Assembly (NCBI RefSeq): GCF_040822115.1
Contig: NZ_CP162004.1
Span: forward strand, 1,302,001 to 1,366,000
Reading direction: 5' to 3'
Source: Flavobacterium sp. WC2421
Lineage (GTDB): Bacteria; Bacteroidota; Bacteroidia; Flavobacteriales; Flavobacteriaceae
Length of the DNA: 64,000 nt
Shown piece after piece: positions 24,431 through 32,592 of the stretch; position 1 is the first letter of the stretch, and every line of letters starts with the position of its first letter. Both the position numbers and the translations under genes were made by a program. The notes below the pieces were generated by a model. It had not been told where the DNA came from and made no database searches. It worked only from the letters and a program-made list of their open reading frames with translations.

Positions 24431-25673
24431 AAAAATTATAATAAGCGCTTGTTTGCTTTTATCACTAGTTTCCTTTGCTCAAGAAGGTACTTCATCGCCT
24501 TATTCTTTTTATGGAATTGGAGATGTAAGATTTAGAGGGACGGCAGAAAGTCGTTCTATGGGTGGTGTATCTGTTGAGCAAGACAGTATCCATATTAATT
24601 TAGAGAATCCTGCCAGTTTTGCTAATTTAAAGCTGACTACTTTTGCTCTTGGCGGGACTTATGCAACAAATAAATTAAAATCGGATTCAAAATCTGAAAG
24701 TGCAAAACGTACTACGTTGGATTATTTAGCCGTTGGATTGCCTTTAGGCAAAGTAGGTGTTGGATTTGGTTTAATTCCTTATTCATCTGTTGGTTATAAA
24801 ATAGAGTCGCTTTCAGCAGATGTTAATGCTAATAATAGAAGATATAGCGGTACTGGGGGATTAAATAAAGCTTTTTTAGGGGTTGGATATAAAGTGACTT
24901 CTGGTTTTAGTTTGGGAGCAGATGTAAATTATAATTTTGGTAAAATTTCTACAAGTAGCTTAGAATTTATCACAGGTGTTCCAGTTGGAACTCGTGAACT
25001 GAATACAGCTGATTTGTCTGGAGTGAATTTTAATATTGGTGCGATGTATCAAACTAATTTAACAAAAAAACTTACTTTGTTTACTAGTTTGAATTATTCA
25101 TTAGAAAGTTCACTGAATTCTAAAAACACGAGAAATATCTCTACGGTAATTTACAATTCAGGATTTGATGTGGCGGTTGTAGATGTTTTAGATCAGCAAA
25201 ACAGTAAAGTCACAATGAAGTTCCCAAGTAAAATATCTTTAAGTGCAGGAATTGGAGAGTCAAAAAAATGGCTTATTGGAGGTAAAATAGCGTATCAAAA
25301 AAATCCAGGAGAGGCTAATGATTATAATGCTTCAAGTAATGTTGGATATGGGAAATATGGAAGTGTAAGTTTAGGTGGGTACTTTATTCCAAACTACAAT
25401 TCATTTTCTAGTTATCCAAAAAGAATAGTGTATAGAGGAGGTATTAGATACGAAAAAACAGGTCTAGTTGTTAATGGTGAATCTATAAATGATATGGGAG
25501 TAACGGCAGGACTTGGTTTTCCAATAACAGGAGTTTTCTCTAATGTAAACCTTGGGGTTGAACTAGGTAAAAAGGGTACTACTACTGCAGGTTTAGTTCA
25601 AGAAAATTATTTGAAATTTAGTTTAGGTTTTTCATTGAATGACAAATGGTTTGTTAAGTCTAAATTTAATTAA
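24423..25673 (+). CDS. Outer-membrane beta-barrel protein of unknown function
   Basis: The 416-aa protein has a signal peptide ending LVSFAQ and a strand-rich body with many Gly/aromatic alternations. An N-terminal SPYSFYGIGDVRFRGTAESRSMGG and NLENPASFANL resemble FadL/PorV-like barrels of Bacteroidota, and it ends with the strand FSLNDKWFVKSKFN. I cannot assign a substrate. It is translationally coupled to coaX and followed by lptC after 53 bases, so it sits in an envelope-biogenesis neighbourhood. It could be a lipid or lipoprotein-related barrel. A diffusion porin is the alternative. Confidence 0.75.
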   Translation: MIKKIIISACLLLSLVSFAQEGTSSPYSFYGIGDVRFRGTAESRSMGGVSVEQDSIHINLENPASFANLKLTTFALGGTYATNKLKSDSKSESAKRTTLDYLAVGLPLGKVGVGFGLIPYSSVGYKIESLSADVNANNRRYSGTGGLNKAFLGVGYKVTSGFSLGADVNYNFGKISTSSLEFITGVPVGTRELNTADLSGVNFNIGAMYQTNLTKKLTLFTSLNYSLESSLNSKNTRNISTVIYNSGFDVAVVDVLDQQNSKVTMKFPSKISLSAGIGESKKWLIGGKIAYQKNPGEANDYNASSNVGYGKYGSVSLGGYFIPNYNSFSSYPKRIVYRGGIRYEKTGLVVNGESINDMGVTAGLGFPITGVFSNVNLGVELGKKGTTTAGLVQENYLKFSLGFSLNDKWFVKSKFN

Positions 25674-25726
25674 TTACTACAAACACACCTTTTTTATAAA
25701 CTCAGCTAACTTGTTACGTTTATTAA

Positions 25727-26281
25727 ATGACTTTACTAAAAAAATATAGCATGTTTCCAGTAGTCACAGTTTTAGCTGTGACTCTGTTTTTTGGTTGTGA
25801 AAGTAATTTTAAAGAAGTTCAAAAAATAAATTTTACTGAATTCACTCCAAGTAGCGATGCTGACAATGTGAATTTAAAATATACAGATTCAGGTCTTATA
25901 AAATTGATTTTAATAAGTCCTAAAATGTTAGATTTTGGAAGTGTTAATTTTCCTTTTACTGAATTTCCAAAAGGGGTGGATGTTACTTTATTTGATAACA
26001 AAGCTAAAAAAACCCGGATAACATCTAAGTATGCGGTTTCATATAGTCTCACGGGTATAATTGATTTGCAAGGAAAAGTTAAGATTGCTTCTCAAGAAGG
26101 GCAAACGTTAGAGACGGAGCAATTGTACTACGATCAGAAAAACGAGTGGTTTTTTACTGAAAAAAAGTTTAAATTTACAGATGTTAAAGGGTCTTCTAAT
26201 GGACAAGGAATTGACTTTAGTAAAGATTTTAAAGTTATAAACTCACAAAGAATTACCGGCGAATTCGATTCAGCCGAATAA
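25727..26281 (+). CDS. lptC: LPS export periplasmic protein LptC (lipoprotein form)
   Basis: The 184-aa protein has a lipobox LFFGC at about residues 20-24 and then a beta-jellyroll of the LptC/OstA type (YTDSGLIKLILISPKMLDF, GIIDLQGKVKIASQEGQTLETEQLYYDQKNEWFFTEK). LptC carries lipopolysaccharide from the LptBFG transporter toward LptA. The E. coli protein has an uncleaved membrane helix instead of a lipid anchor. The gene lies in the coaX - barrel - lptC - small membrane protein - CorC - PPIase run. Function is well supported by fold pattern. No other lpt gene is in the window. Confidence 0.85.
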   Translation: MTLLKKYSMFPVVTVLAVTLFFGCESNFKEVQKINFTEFTPSSDADNVNLKYTDSGLIKLILISPKMLDFGSVNFPFTEFPKGVDVTLFDNKAKKTRITSKYAVSYSLTGIIDLQGKVKIASQEGQTLETEQLYYDQKNEWFFTEKKFKFTDVKGSSNGQGIDFSKDFKVINSQRITGEFDSAE

Positions 26282-26299
26282 ATTTCAAATTATAATATT

Positions 26300-26494
26300 A
26301 TGGGTTACTTAAAATACACGCCTTACATTTATCTTATTTTTGCATTGTACTTTATGTATGAAGGGATTGTAAAGTGGAATGATACTGAAACTGGACCTTG
26401 GTTAAGTTTTATGATAGCCGGACTGGCTATTTTTATGTTTTTCTTCAGGAGGAAATTCGCAAAAAAATTGGGAGACCGTAATAATAAATTATAA
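26300..26494 (+). CDS. Small two-helix membrane protein
   Basis: The 64-aa protein has two hydrophobic segments (about residues 8-24 and 33-50) and a basic tail (RRKFAKKLGDRNNK), so it is likely an inner-membrane protein with the tail in the cytoplasm. I do not recognise a characterised family. It lies 18 bases after lptC and 3 bases before the CorC-type gene, so it is part of that operon. A role with either neighbour is possible but not shown. Confidence 0.75.
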   Translation: MGYLKYTPYIYLIFALYFMYEGIVKWNDTETGPWLSFMIAGLAIFMFFFRRKFAKKLGDRNNKL

Positions 26495-26497
26495 TCC

Positions 26498-27757
26498 ATG
26501 GAAATTAGTATTATAATAATATGCTTAATACTATGTGCCTTTTTTTCTGGGATGGAAATAGCATTCATTTCTTCCAATAAGATTTATCTGGAAATAGAAA
26601 AAAAGCAAAATAATTTCCTTTCAAAAATCCTTACTAAACTTACTGAAAAACCTTCTAAGTTTATTGCTGCCATGCTTATTGGTAATAATATTGCATTAGT
26701 AGTGTATGGTTTTTTCATGGGGGATTTGTTAATGCGTTGGGTAGATTCTTTTAAATTTCATTTTTCAGATTTATCAAATTTATTTTTGCAAACCCTATTA
26801 TCAACCTTAATTGTTTTGATAACGGCTGAATTTATGCCAAAGGTTTTCTTTCAGATTTATGCTAATGTGCTTATAAAATTCTTTGCAATACCTGCTTATT
26901 TTTTTTATCAGTTATTCTATTTCATTTCTACTTTTTTCATTTGGGTTTCTGATTTTATTCTAAAAAAATTCTTTAGAACTGATGGTGATCAAGTGCAGCT
27001 TTATTTTAGTAAAGTGGAGTTAGGGAACTACATCACGGAACAAATGAGTACGGTGGAGGATAATGATGAAGTCGATTCAGAGATTCAAATGTTTCAAAAT
27101 GCATTGGAGTTTTCAGGCGTAAAAGCTAGAGATGTAATGAGTCCTAGAACGGAGATTGTTGCAATAGATTTGTTTGACTCTATAGAAGAACTCAAAGAGT
27201 TGTTTATAGAAACAGGTTATTCTAAAATTGTGGTTTATGAGAATTCCCTCGATGAAATTGTGGGTTATGTTCATTCATTTGATTTATTTAAAAAACCTAA
27301 AAGTATCAAATCAGTAGTCATTTCAGTCGAATTTGTTCCAGAGACAATATATATAAAGGATGTCATGAATTTGCTTACTAAAAAAAGAAAAAGTGTCGCT
27401 GTTGTGCTAGATGAATATGGAGGGACATCAGGTATTATCACGATAGAAGATATTGTGGAAGAACTTTTTGGTGAAATTGAAGATGAGCACGATTCGGATG
27501 AGGAATTAATCGAAAAAGAACTTGGAGATGATAGCTACCTTTTTTCAGCACGATTTGATGTAGAGTATTTAAACCAAACTTATAAATTGAACATTCCTGA
27601 AAGTGATTCTTATGGAACTTTAGGCGGTTTTATTGTTGATTTCACAAAAGAAATTCCTCTAAAAGGAGAGGTAATTACCATTGGAAACTATCATTTTGTG
27701 ATAGAAGAAGCTACAAATAAGAAAATTGAATTGGTTAATATGACCGTAAAAGAGTGA
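26498..27757 (+). CDS. CNNM/HlyC-CorC family membrane protein with CBS pair
   Basis: The 419-aa protein has an N-terminal DUF21/CNNM membrane domain (about residues 1-150, including FFSGMEIAFISSNK), two CBS domains (about 200-325, with VMSPRTEIVAID and VVLDEYGGTSGIITIEDIVEELFGEIEDEHD) and a C-terminal CorC_HlyC domain (SYGTLGGFIVDF). Members act in Mg2+/Co2+ transport or resistance. In Bacteroidota the gliding protein GldE shares this layout, but I see no gliding genes next to it. It is co-transcribed with lptC. The name haemolysin for the family is historic and should not be read as a toxin. Confidence 0.88.
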   Translation: MEISIIIICLILCAFFSGMEIAFISSNKIYLEIEKKQNNFLSKILTKLTEKPSKFIAAMLIGNNIALVVYGFFMGDLLMRWVDSFKFHFSDLSNLFLQTLLSTLIVLITAEFMPKVFFQIYANVLIKFFAIPAYFFYQLFYFISTFFIWVSDFILKKFFRTDGDQVQLYFSKVELGNYITEQMSTVEDNDEVDSEIQMFQNALEFSGVKARDVMSPRTEIVAIDLFDSIEELKELFIETGYSKIVVYENSLDEIVGYVHSFDLFKKPKSIKSVVISVEFVPETIYIKDVMNLLTKKRKSVAVVLDEYGGTSGIITIEDIVEELFGEIEDEHDSDEELIEKELGDDSYLFSARFDVEYLNQTYKLNIPESDSYGTLGGFIVDFTKEIPLKGEVITIGNYHFVIEEATNKKIELVNMTVKE

Positions 27758-27864
27758 TTTGTTTTGTAAAAATATTTTTTTTGTAAAATAAAACGCTACT
27801 AGTATAATTATTAATTAGATAATTGTATTTTCGCAAACTGAATATAAAATTAACAACAATAAAA

Positions 27865-29964
27865 ATGGCAGTTTTATCAAAAATTAGACAACGTTCCGCT
27901 TTAATGATTGCAGTTATCGCATTGGCTTTATTTGCATTTATCATAGGTGATTTATTTAAAAGTGGTAGTTTCAACAGTACATCAAAAGATGTAGGAAGTA
28001 TCAATGGAAAAGATATTTCATTTGAAGATTTTAGAATTAAAGTAAGTAATGTTGAAAAAAGTGGTCAAGGTATCACTTCTACAGCAGCAGCTAATAAAGT
28101 ATGGGATCAAGAAGTTTCTGTTGCTTTATTGACATCTGAATTTGATAAATTAGGATTAAGAGTAGGAGAAAAACACTTATTAGAAGTTTTAAAAGCAGAT
28201 CCAAATATTGGTAAAAACCCAATGTTTTTAAATGCTGCAGGTATGTTTGATTTGGCCAAATTTAAAGAATATTTCAAGTCAAATCCTTCTCAAGCACAAT
28301 ATTTAAAAGACAGAGAGAAAGATGCAGAACTGAATGCGAAGTATCAAATTTATAATACATTGATTAAATCAGCTATCTACACAACTGAAAGTGAAGGGAA
28401 ATTGAGATATGAAATGGAAGCTAATAAAGTGAATTTTGCTTTTGTAGCTGGTTTATATTCAACTATCAAAGACAGTGATGTTAAAGTTACTGATGCTGAT
28501 ATTGTGGAATACATGAAGAAAAACGAGAAAAAATTTAAGGCTGATGAGTCTCGTGAAGTAGAATATGTTTTAATTGAAGATAAAGCTTCGAAAGAAGATG
28601 AGGCTGAAGTTAAGTCTAAAATCAATGCATTATTGTCAGGAAGTGTGGTTTACAATCAAGCTACTGGTAAAAACGATACATTATCAGGATTCAAATCGGC
28701 TAAAAACACTATTGAGTTTGTGAATTCAAATTCAGATGTTCCTTATGATTCTACTTATATTGCTAAAAAAGATTTGCCAGCTATTGATGCAGATCAATTG
28801 TATAACCTTGCTCCGGGAGAAGTATATGGTCCTTATGTTTTTGGAAAGTACTATTGTATTTCAAAATCAATGGGTAAAAAATTAGGTGTAAATGCAAAAG
28901 CGAGTCACATTTTAATTAGCTATGAAGGGACACAAGTTCCTAATCAAAAAGAGAAAAGAACGAAAGAAGAAGCAAAAGCGAAAGCAGAAGCAATCTTAGC
29001 ACAAGTAAATGCTAATCCAGATAGTTTCTTGATGTTGGCTTTTACAAATTCTGATGATTCATCAGCACAACAAGGTGGTGATTTAGGATATTTTGGTCCA
29101 AACCAAATGGTAAAACCATTCAATGACTTTGTTTTCAATAATGGTATTGGTAAAGTAGGTTTGGTTGAAACTCCTTTTGGATTTCATATTATCAAAATTA
29201 CAGATAAGCAAGACGGAATCCGTTTAGCGACTGTAGCTCAAAAAATTGAAGCGTCAGAAGCTACTTCTGATAAAGTATTTACACAAGCGACCAAATTTGA
29301 AATGGATGCTACTGATAAGGGGTTTACAAAAGTTGCTAAAGATATGGCTCTAACAGTTGCAGCTCCTGTTACTGTAAGCGTGATGGATGAAAATTTTGGA
29401 CCTTTAGGAAATCAAAGAGCTATTGTAAGATGGGCTTTTGAAGATGGTACTAAAGTTGGTGCAGTAAAACGTTTTGAAGTACCTAATTTAGGTCATGTTA
29501 TTGCAACGGTTAAAAATATTGACAATTCAGGATTAGTTCCAGTTACTCAAGCAAGATCTTATGTTGAGTCTATTCTTAAAAATAAGAAAAAAGCGGAGTT
29601 GATAAAAGCGAAGATGACAGGAAGTTCACTTGAAGCTATTGCAAAAGCAGCTGGTTCAACTGTTCAACAAGCTTCTGATGTTACATTGCAAAACCCAGTT
29701 TTAACTGGTGGAGTTGGTCAAGAGCCTAAGGTTGTTGGTACTGCATTTGCTTTAGCAGCAAATAAATTATCGGCTCCTATAGAAGGAAATACAGGAGTTT
29801 ATGTTGTGAAAAATATAAGTACTGTTAAAGCGCCAGTTTTAAAAGATCATGCTACGTATGTTGCACAAATGAAAGCACAATCTGCAGGAGATGTAAACAG
29901 AGTTTTACCTGCTTTGAAAGATAATGCTGAAATTAAAGACAATAGAAAGCAATTCAATTACTAA
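27865..29964 (+). CDS. Periplasmic peptidyl-prolyl isomerase, PpiD/SurA-like
   Basis: The 699-aa protein starts with a membrane anchor (MAVLSKIRQRSALMIAVIAL, helix about residues 12-33). A SurA_N/PpiD-type chaperone region follows (INGKDISFEDFRIKV). A parvulin rotamase domain spans about residues 345-445 (SHILISYEG, GGDLGYFGPNQMVKPFNDFVF, TPFGFHIIKI). It folds outer-membrane proteins in the periplasm. I chose the Met 14 codons inside the longest frame, because the membrane anchor then begins at the N-terminus and it is preceded by an A-rich ribosome-binding region. A TATTTTCG box (27826-27833) may be its own promoter. A strong terminator follows. Confidence 0.9.
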   Translation: MAVLSKIRQRSALMIAVIALALFAFIIGDLFKSGSFNSTSKDVGSINGKDISFEDFRIKVSNVEKSGQGITSTAAANKVWDQEVSVALLTSEFDKLGLRVGEKHLLEVLKADPNIGKNPMFLNAAGMFDLAKFKEYFKSNPSQAQYLKDREKDAELNAKYQIYNTLIKSAIYTTESEGKLRYEMEANKVNFAFVAGLYSTIKDSDVKVTDADIVEYMKKNEKKFKADESREVEYVLIEDKASKEDEAEVKSKINALLSGSVVYNQATGKNDTLSGFKSAKNTIEFVNSNSDVPYDSTYIAKKDLPAIDADQLYNLAPGEVYGPYVFGKYYCISKSMGKKLGVNAKASHILISYEGTQVPNQKEKRTKEEAKAKAEAILAQVNANPDSFLMLAFTNSDDSSAQQGGDLGYFGPNQMVKPFNDFVFNNGIGKVGLVETPFGFHIIKITDKQDGIRLATVAQKIEASEATSDKVFTQATKFEMDATDKGFTKVAKDMALTVAAPVTVSVMDENFGPLGNQRAIVRWAFEDGTKVGAVKRFEVPNLGHVIATVKNIDNSGLVPVTQARSYVESILKNKKKAELIKAKMTGSSLEAIAKAAGSTVQQASDVTLQNPVLTGGVGQEPKVVGTAFALAANKLSAPIEGNTGVYVVKNISTVKAPVLKDHATYVAQMKAQSAGDVNRVLPALKDNAEIKDNRKQFNY

Positions 29965-29989
29965 TAAATAGTTAGTTATTATTTCATAA

Positions 29990-30021
29990 AAAAAACTCGA
30001 TACTAAGTATCGAGTTTTTTT
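29990..30021. terminator. Bidirectional terminator after the prolyl isomerase gene
   Basis: ACTCGATACT and AGTATCGAGT are perfect arms flanked by an A-run and a T-run, between convergent genes. Confidence 0.85.
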
Positions 30022-30063
30022 ATGCATTGAATTTAAGAGTTTTTATTTTGATATAATTAATAG

Positions 30064-30981
30064 TTATTTCAATATCATTTCGTCGTAAGTAAGGATCGTA
30101 TTGAATCCTTTAGAATTAAAATACGTTTTTGGGTTCACCTCTGAAACAACCATTACAAAATCTCCGCCCCAAGCTCCTAGGCTTTTTACTTGTCCGTTGA
30201 AATCAGAAAATAAGCTTTCCTTTACAGTACTTGTTTCTAAAACATAACTCATTTCAGCTTCATGTTTTTCTAATGCGTGTCCAAAAGAGGTAACTGCTTT
30301 AGCTTGTAAAACTTCAGTTGTTAGTTTATTAATCGTAATTATACTTTTTTCTATATCCTCCGTTTTGTTATTTTGATAATTGGCAATAGCCGTTTTGCTA
30401 TTTTGTTTTTTATTGAGATAAATAAAATAAATGGTATCCGTAAAATCAGGTCGGAATTTTATATTTTCAACTTTAGGTTTTCCTTTTTGTAGCTGATATG
30501 TAATAGGACTGTCATTTTGTGCGCAGGCGATGTCGTAGCCACTACCTCCAAAACTTGTTTTAAGCAGTTCAAAAGCGTCAATTTGTAGCCATTGGGCAAT
30601 GTTGTTAATAAGAGTAGAAGAGGTTCCTAATCCCCATTTTTTTGGAAAACTCAGTTCAGTAGTAATTTGATACCCTTTAGATGTATTTATAAATGCAGGT
30701 TGCATTTTATATGCTTCATTTAGTATGGTAATTAAAGTACTTTTTACAGATGGTGTTGCAGCAATTATAGGATTTATAATTTCCGAAAAAGGAATGGTGT
30801 CTTGAAACCAGATTGTTCCATCTTCGTTGTAGCTTTTCCAGGAAAATTCTTGATTTTCTCCTTCTTCAACATTTAGATTCTGGCCAAATTTTGTAGGTAA
30901 TGCAAATGCTTTTGCACCATCTAAAACAAGGTATTCTCCCGTTATCAATAATTTTCCGTTGCTGTAAAATGTTTTCTTCAT
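30064..30981 (-). CDS. GYDIA-family GHMP kinase (mevalonate pathway-related)
   Basis: The 305-aa protein has the GHMP kinase start KLLITGEYLVLDGAKAFALP, the ATP loop KKWGLGTSSTLINNIAQ and GGSGYDIACAQ, the motif that names this Bacteroidota group, plus a late LGAWGGDFVMVV. It probably phosphorylates mevalonate or phosphomevalonate; the exact step is not set by sequence. It lies 113 bases downstream of class II HMG-CoA reductase on the same strand, which supports an isoprenoid role. A repeat-like element fills the gap between them. It starts at MKKTFYSNGK, with no better alternative. Confidence 0.85.
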   Translation of the reverse strand: MKKTFYSNGKLLITGEYLVLDGAKAFALPTKFGQNLNVEEGENQEFSWKSYNEDGTIWFQDTIPFSEIINPIIAATPSVKSTLITILNEAYKMQPAFINTSKGYQITTELSFPKKWGLGTSSTLINNIAQWLQIDAFELLKTSFGGSGYDIACAQNDSPITYQLQKGKPKVENIKFRPDFTDTIYFIYLNKKQNSKTAIANYQNNKTEDIEKSIITINKLTTEVLQAKAVTSFGHALEKHEAEMSYVLETSTVKESLFSDFNGQVKSLGAWGGDFVMVVSEVNPKTYFNSKGFNTILTYDEMILK

Positions 30982-31010
30982 TTATGCTGAATTTAGTTCA
31001 GTGTTTTTTT

Positions 31011-31088
31011 ATAGCCCCGATAGCAGCGATATCCTTTACTTGATTTTTTTAATCAAGTAAAGATTAAGCGTATAGCGGGAATAGCTCC
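31011..31088. repeat. Imperfect inverted-repeat element between GHMP kinase and HMG-CoA reductase genes
   Basis: A long imperfect inverted repeat is built around a 12-base perfect stem (CTTTACTTGATT at 31034-31045, AATCAAGTAAAG at 31051-31062). Outer arms with the related sequences AGCCCCGATAGCAGCG and CGTATAGCGGGAATAGCT flank it. It resembles the dispersed palindromic elements of flavobacterial intergenic regions. The copy number in this genome cannot be seen from one window. Confidence 0.55.
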
Positions 31089-31094
31089 TGAAAA

Positions 31095-32417
31095 TTATTT
31101 TCGTAATGTTTCTATATAATCAACCACTGCGCTGTGTGAAATGGCGTGGTGTTTAAAATGCTTTCTAATAGTGATTCGTTCATTTTCATTAGCATCAAAT
31201 TGATTTAAAATATTATTTAAATGCATTTTCATATGACCATCTTGTATGCCTGTTGTAGTCAAGGAGCGCAAGGCGGCAAAGTTTTGTGCCAATCCAGCAA
31301 CGGCTACAAACTGCATTAGTTCTTGTGCTGAAGGGTTTTCCAGCATTTCTAATGATAGTTTGACTAATGGATGAAGTGAAGTTAGTCCGCCTACAGTTCC
31401 TAATGCAAGTGGGACTTCTAGCCAAAAAGTAAAAATACCGTTCTCCACTTTAGCATGAGATAAACTGGAATATTGACCAGATTTTGCTGCATAAGCATGT
31501 ATTCCCGCTTCCACAGCTCTAAAATCGTTTCCTGTTGCCAGTACAACGGCATCAATTCCGTTCATGATTCCTTTATTATGGGTAACAGCACGATAGGGTT
31601 CTACTTCGGCAATTTGAACCGCTTGTACAAATCGTTCTGCAAAAGCTTGAGGGTTTTCTATATGTTTTTCTTCTAGATCTTCAATTGGGCATGAAACTTC
31701 GGCACGAACGATACAGTTGGGTACATAGTTAGAAAGGATACTCATGATCACCTGAATGTCTTTCTCTGTTTCTGTAAACAATTCGTAGGTTATAGCTTCT
31801 TCTTTTAAGGTTTTAGCAAATTGCTCTAAACAAGAATTGATGAAGTTGGCTCCCATACTGTCTTTTGTGTCAAAAGTCGCGTGAAGTTGAAAGTAATTAT
31901 CAAGTAAATTAGTTTTGTCATTTAGTTGAATGTCAAGAATTCCACCACCTCTTTTTTGCATGTTTTTGGTGATGGTTTCGGTATCTGAGAAAAATTTAGA
32001 TTTCACTTGCGCAAAAAACAAGGTTAATTTAGATTCGTCTCCTTTATAGATAAAGTGAACTTGTCCATTCTTTTCATTATTAATAATAGTTGCTTTGAAG
32101 CCGCCACGAGTGGACCAAAATTTAGCTGATTTTGATGCTGCAGCAACTACCGAACTTTCTTCAATTGCCATTGGGATGGTGCTGTATTTTCCGTTGATTA
32201 AGAAATTAGGGGCAACTCCAAGTGGGATATAAAAATTGGTTATGGTGTTTTCTATGAATTCATCATGTAATTTCTGTATTTTTTCATCCGTATTCCAATA
32301 ATTTTTCAGCAATTCGATTGCTTCTGACGGAGTTGAAAAGTATTCTTTGGCAATCCAGTTTATTTTTTCTTGTTTGGATAATTTAGAAAATCCTGCAACG
32401 GCGTTATTCATTCTCAA
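31095..32417 (-). CDS. mvaA: Class II hydroxymethylglutaryl-CoA reductase
   Basis: The 440-aa protein matches the class II (bacterial, degradative-type) HMG-CoA reductases by length and by motifs: EESSVVAAASKSAKFW (substrate-binding Glu region), MGANFINSCLE, HNKGIMNGIDAVVLATGNDFRAVEAG (catalytic Lys/Asp region) and the C-terminal KHFKHHAISHSAV with the catalytic His. In Bacteroidota it supplies mevalonate for isoprenoids rather than degrading it. Two start codons two residues apart are possible (32417 or 32411). A consensus -7 box lies just upstream. The GHMP kinase downstream continues the pathway. Confidence 0.92.
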   Translation of the reverse strand: MRMNNAVAGFSKLSKQEKINWIAKEYFSTPSEAIELLKNYWNTDEKIQKLHDEFIENTITNFYIPLGVAPNFLINGKYSTIPMAIEESSVVAAASKSAKFWSTRGGFKATIINNEKNGQVHFIYKGDESKLTLFFAQVKSKFFSDTETITKNMQKRGGGILDIQLNDKTNLLDNYFQLHATFDTKDSMGANFINSCLEQFAKTLKEEAITYELFTETEKDIQVIMSILSNYVPNCIVRAEVSCPIEDLEEKHIENPQAFAERFVQAVQIAEVEPYRAVTHNKGIMNGIDAVVLATGNDFRAVEAGIHAYAAKSGQYSSLSHAKVENGIFTFWLEVPLALGTVGGLTSLHPLVKLSLEMLENPSAQELMQFVAVAGLAQNFAALRSLTTTGIQDGHMKMHLNNILNQFDANENERITIRKHFKHHAISHSAVVDYIETLRK

Positions 32418-32439
32418 TAGATTATAATATAATTAGCTA

Positions 32440-32447
32440 CAAAGATA
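32440..32447 (-). promoter_or_regulatory. -7 box of the HMG-CoA reductase gene
   Basis: TATCTTTG on the minus strand matches TAnnTTTG exactly, 22 bases before the first start codon. No TTG stands at the ideal -33 spacing. Confidence 0.5.
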
Positions 32448-32592
32448 CGTTTTTAGCCCTTTTGTTACTCATTAAATTATCTGCATTAAAGTTGTGTTTT
32501 GGACTTTATTTTTAACATTTAACATATCATATGTGAGATAATTGTAAAATTTTCACTAAAATTGGACTCTTTTTTACATATAAAGCAATAGT

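Noticed and set aside
32562..32578. TTGGACTCTTTTTTACA before the DPP IV gene as a third -24/-12 element
   Set aside because: The GCAC part is missing, and the predicted transcript would start only about four bases before the ATG.
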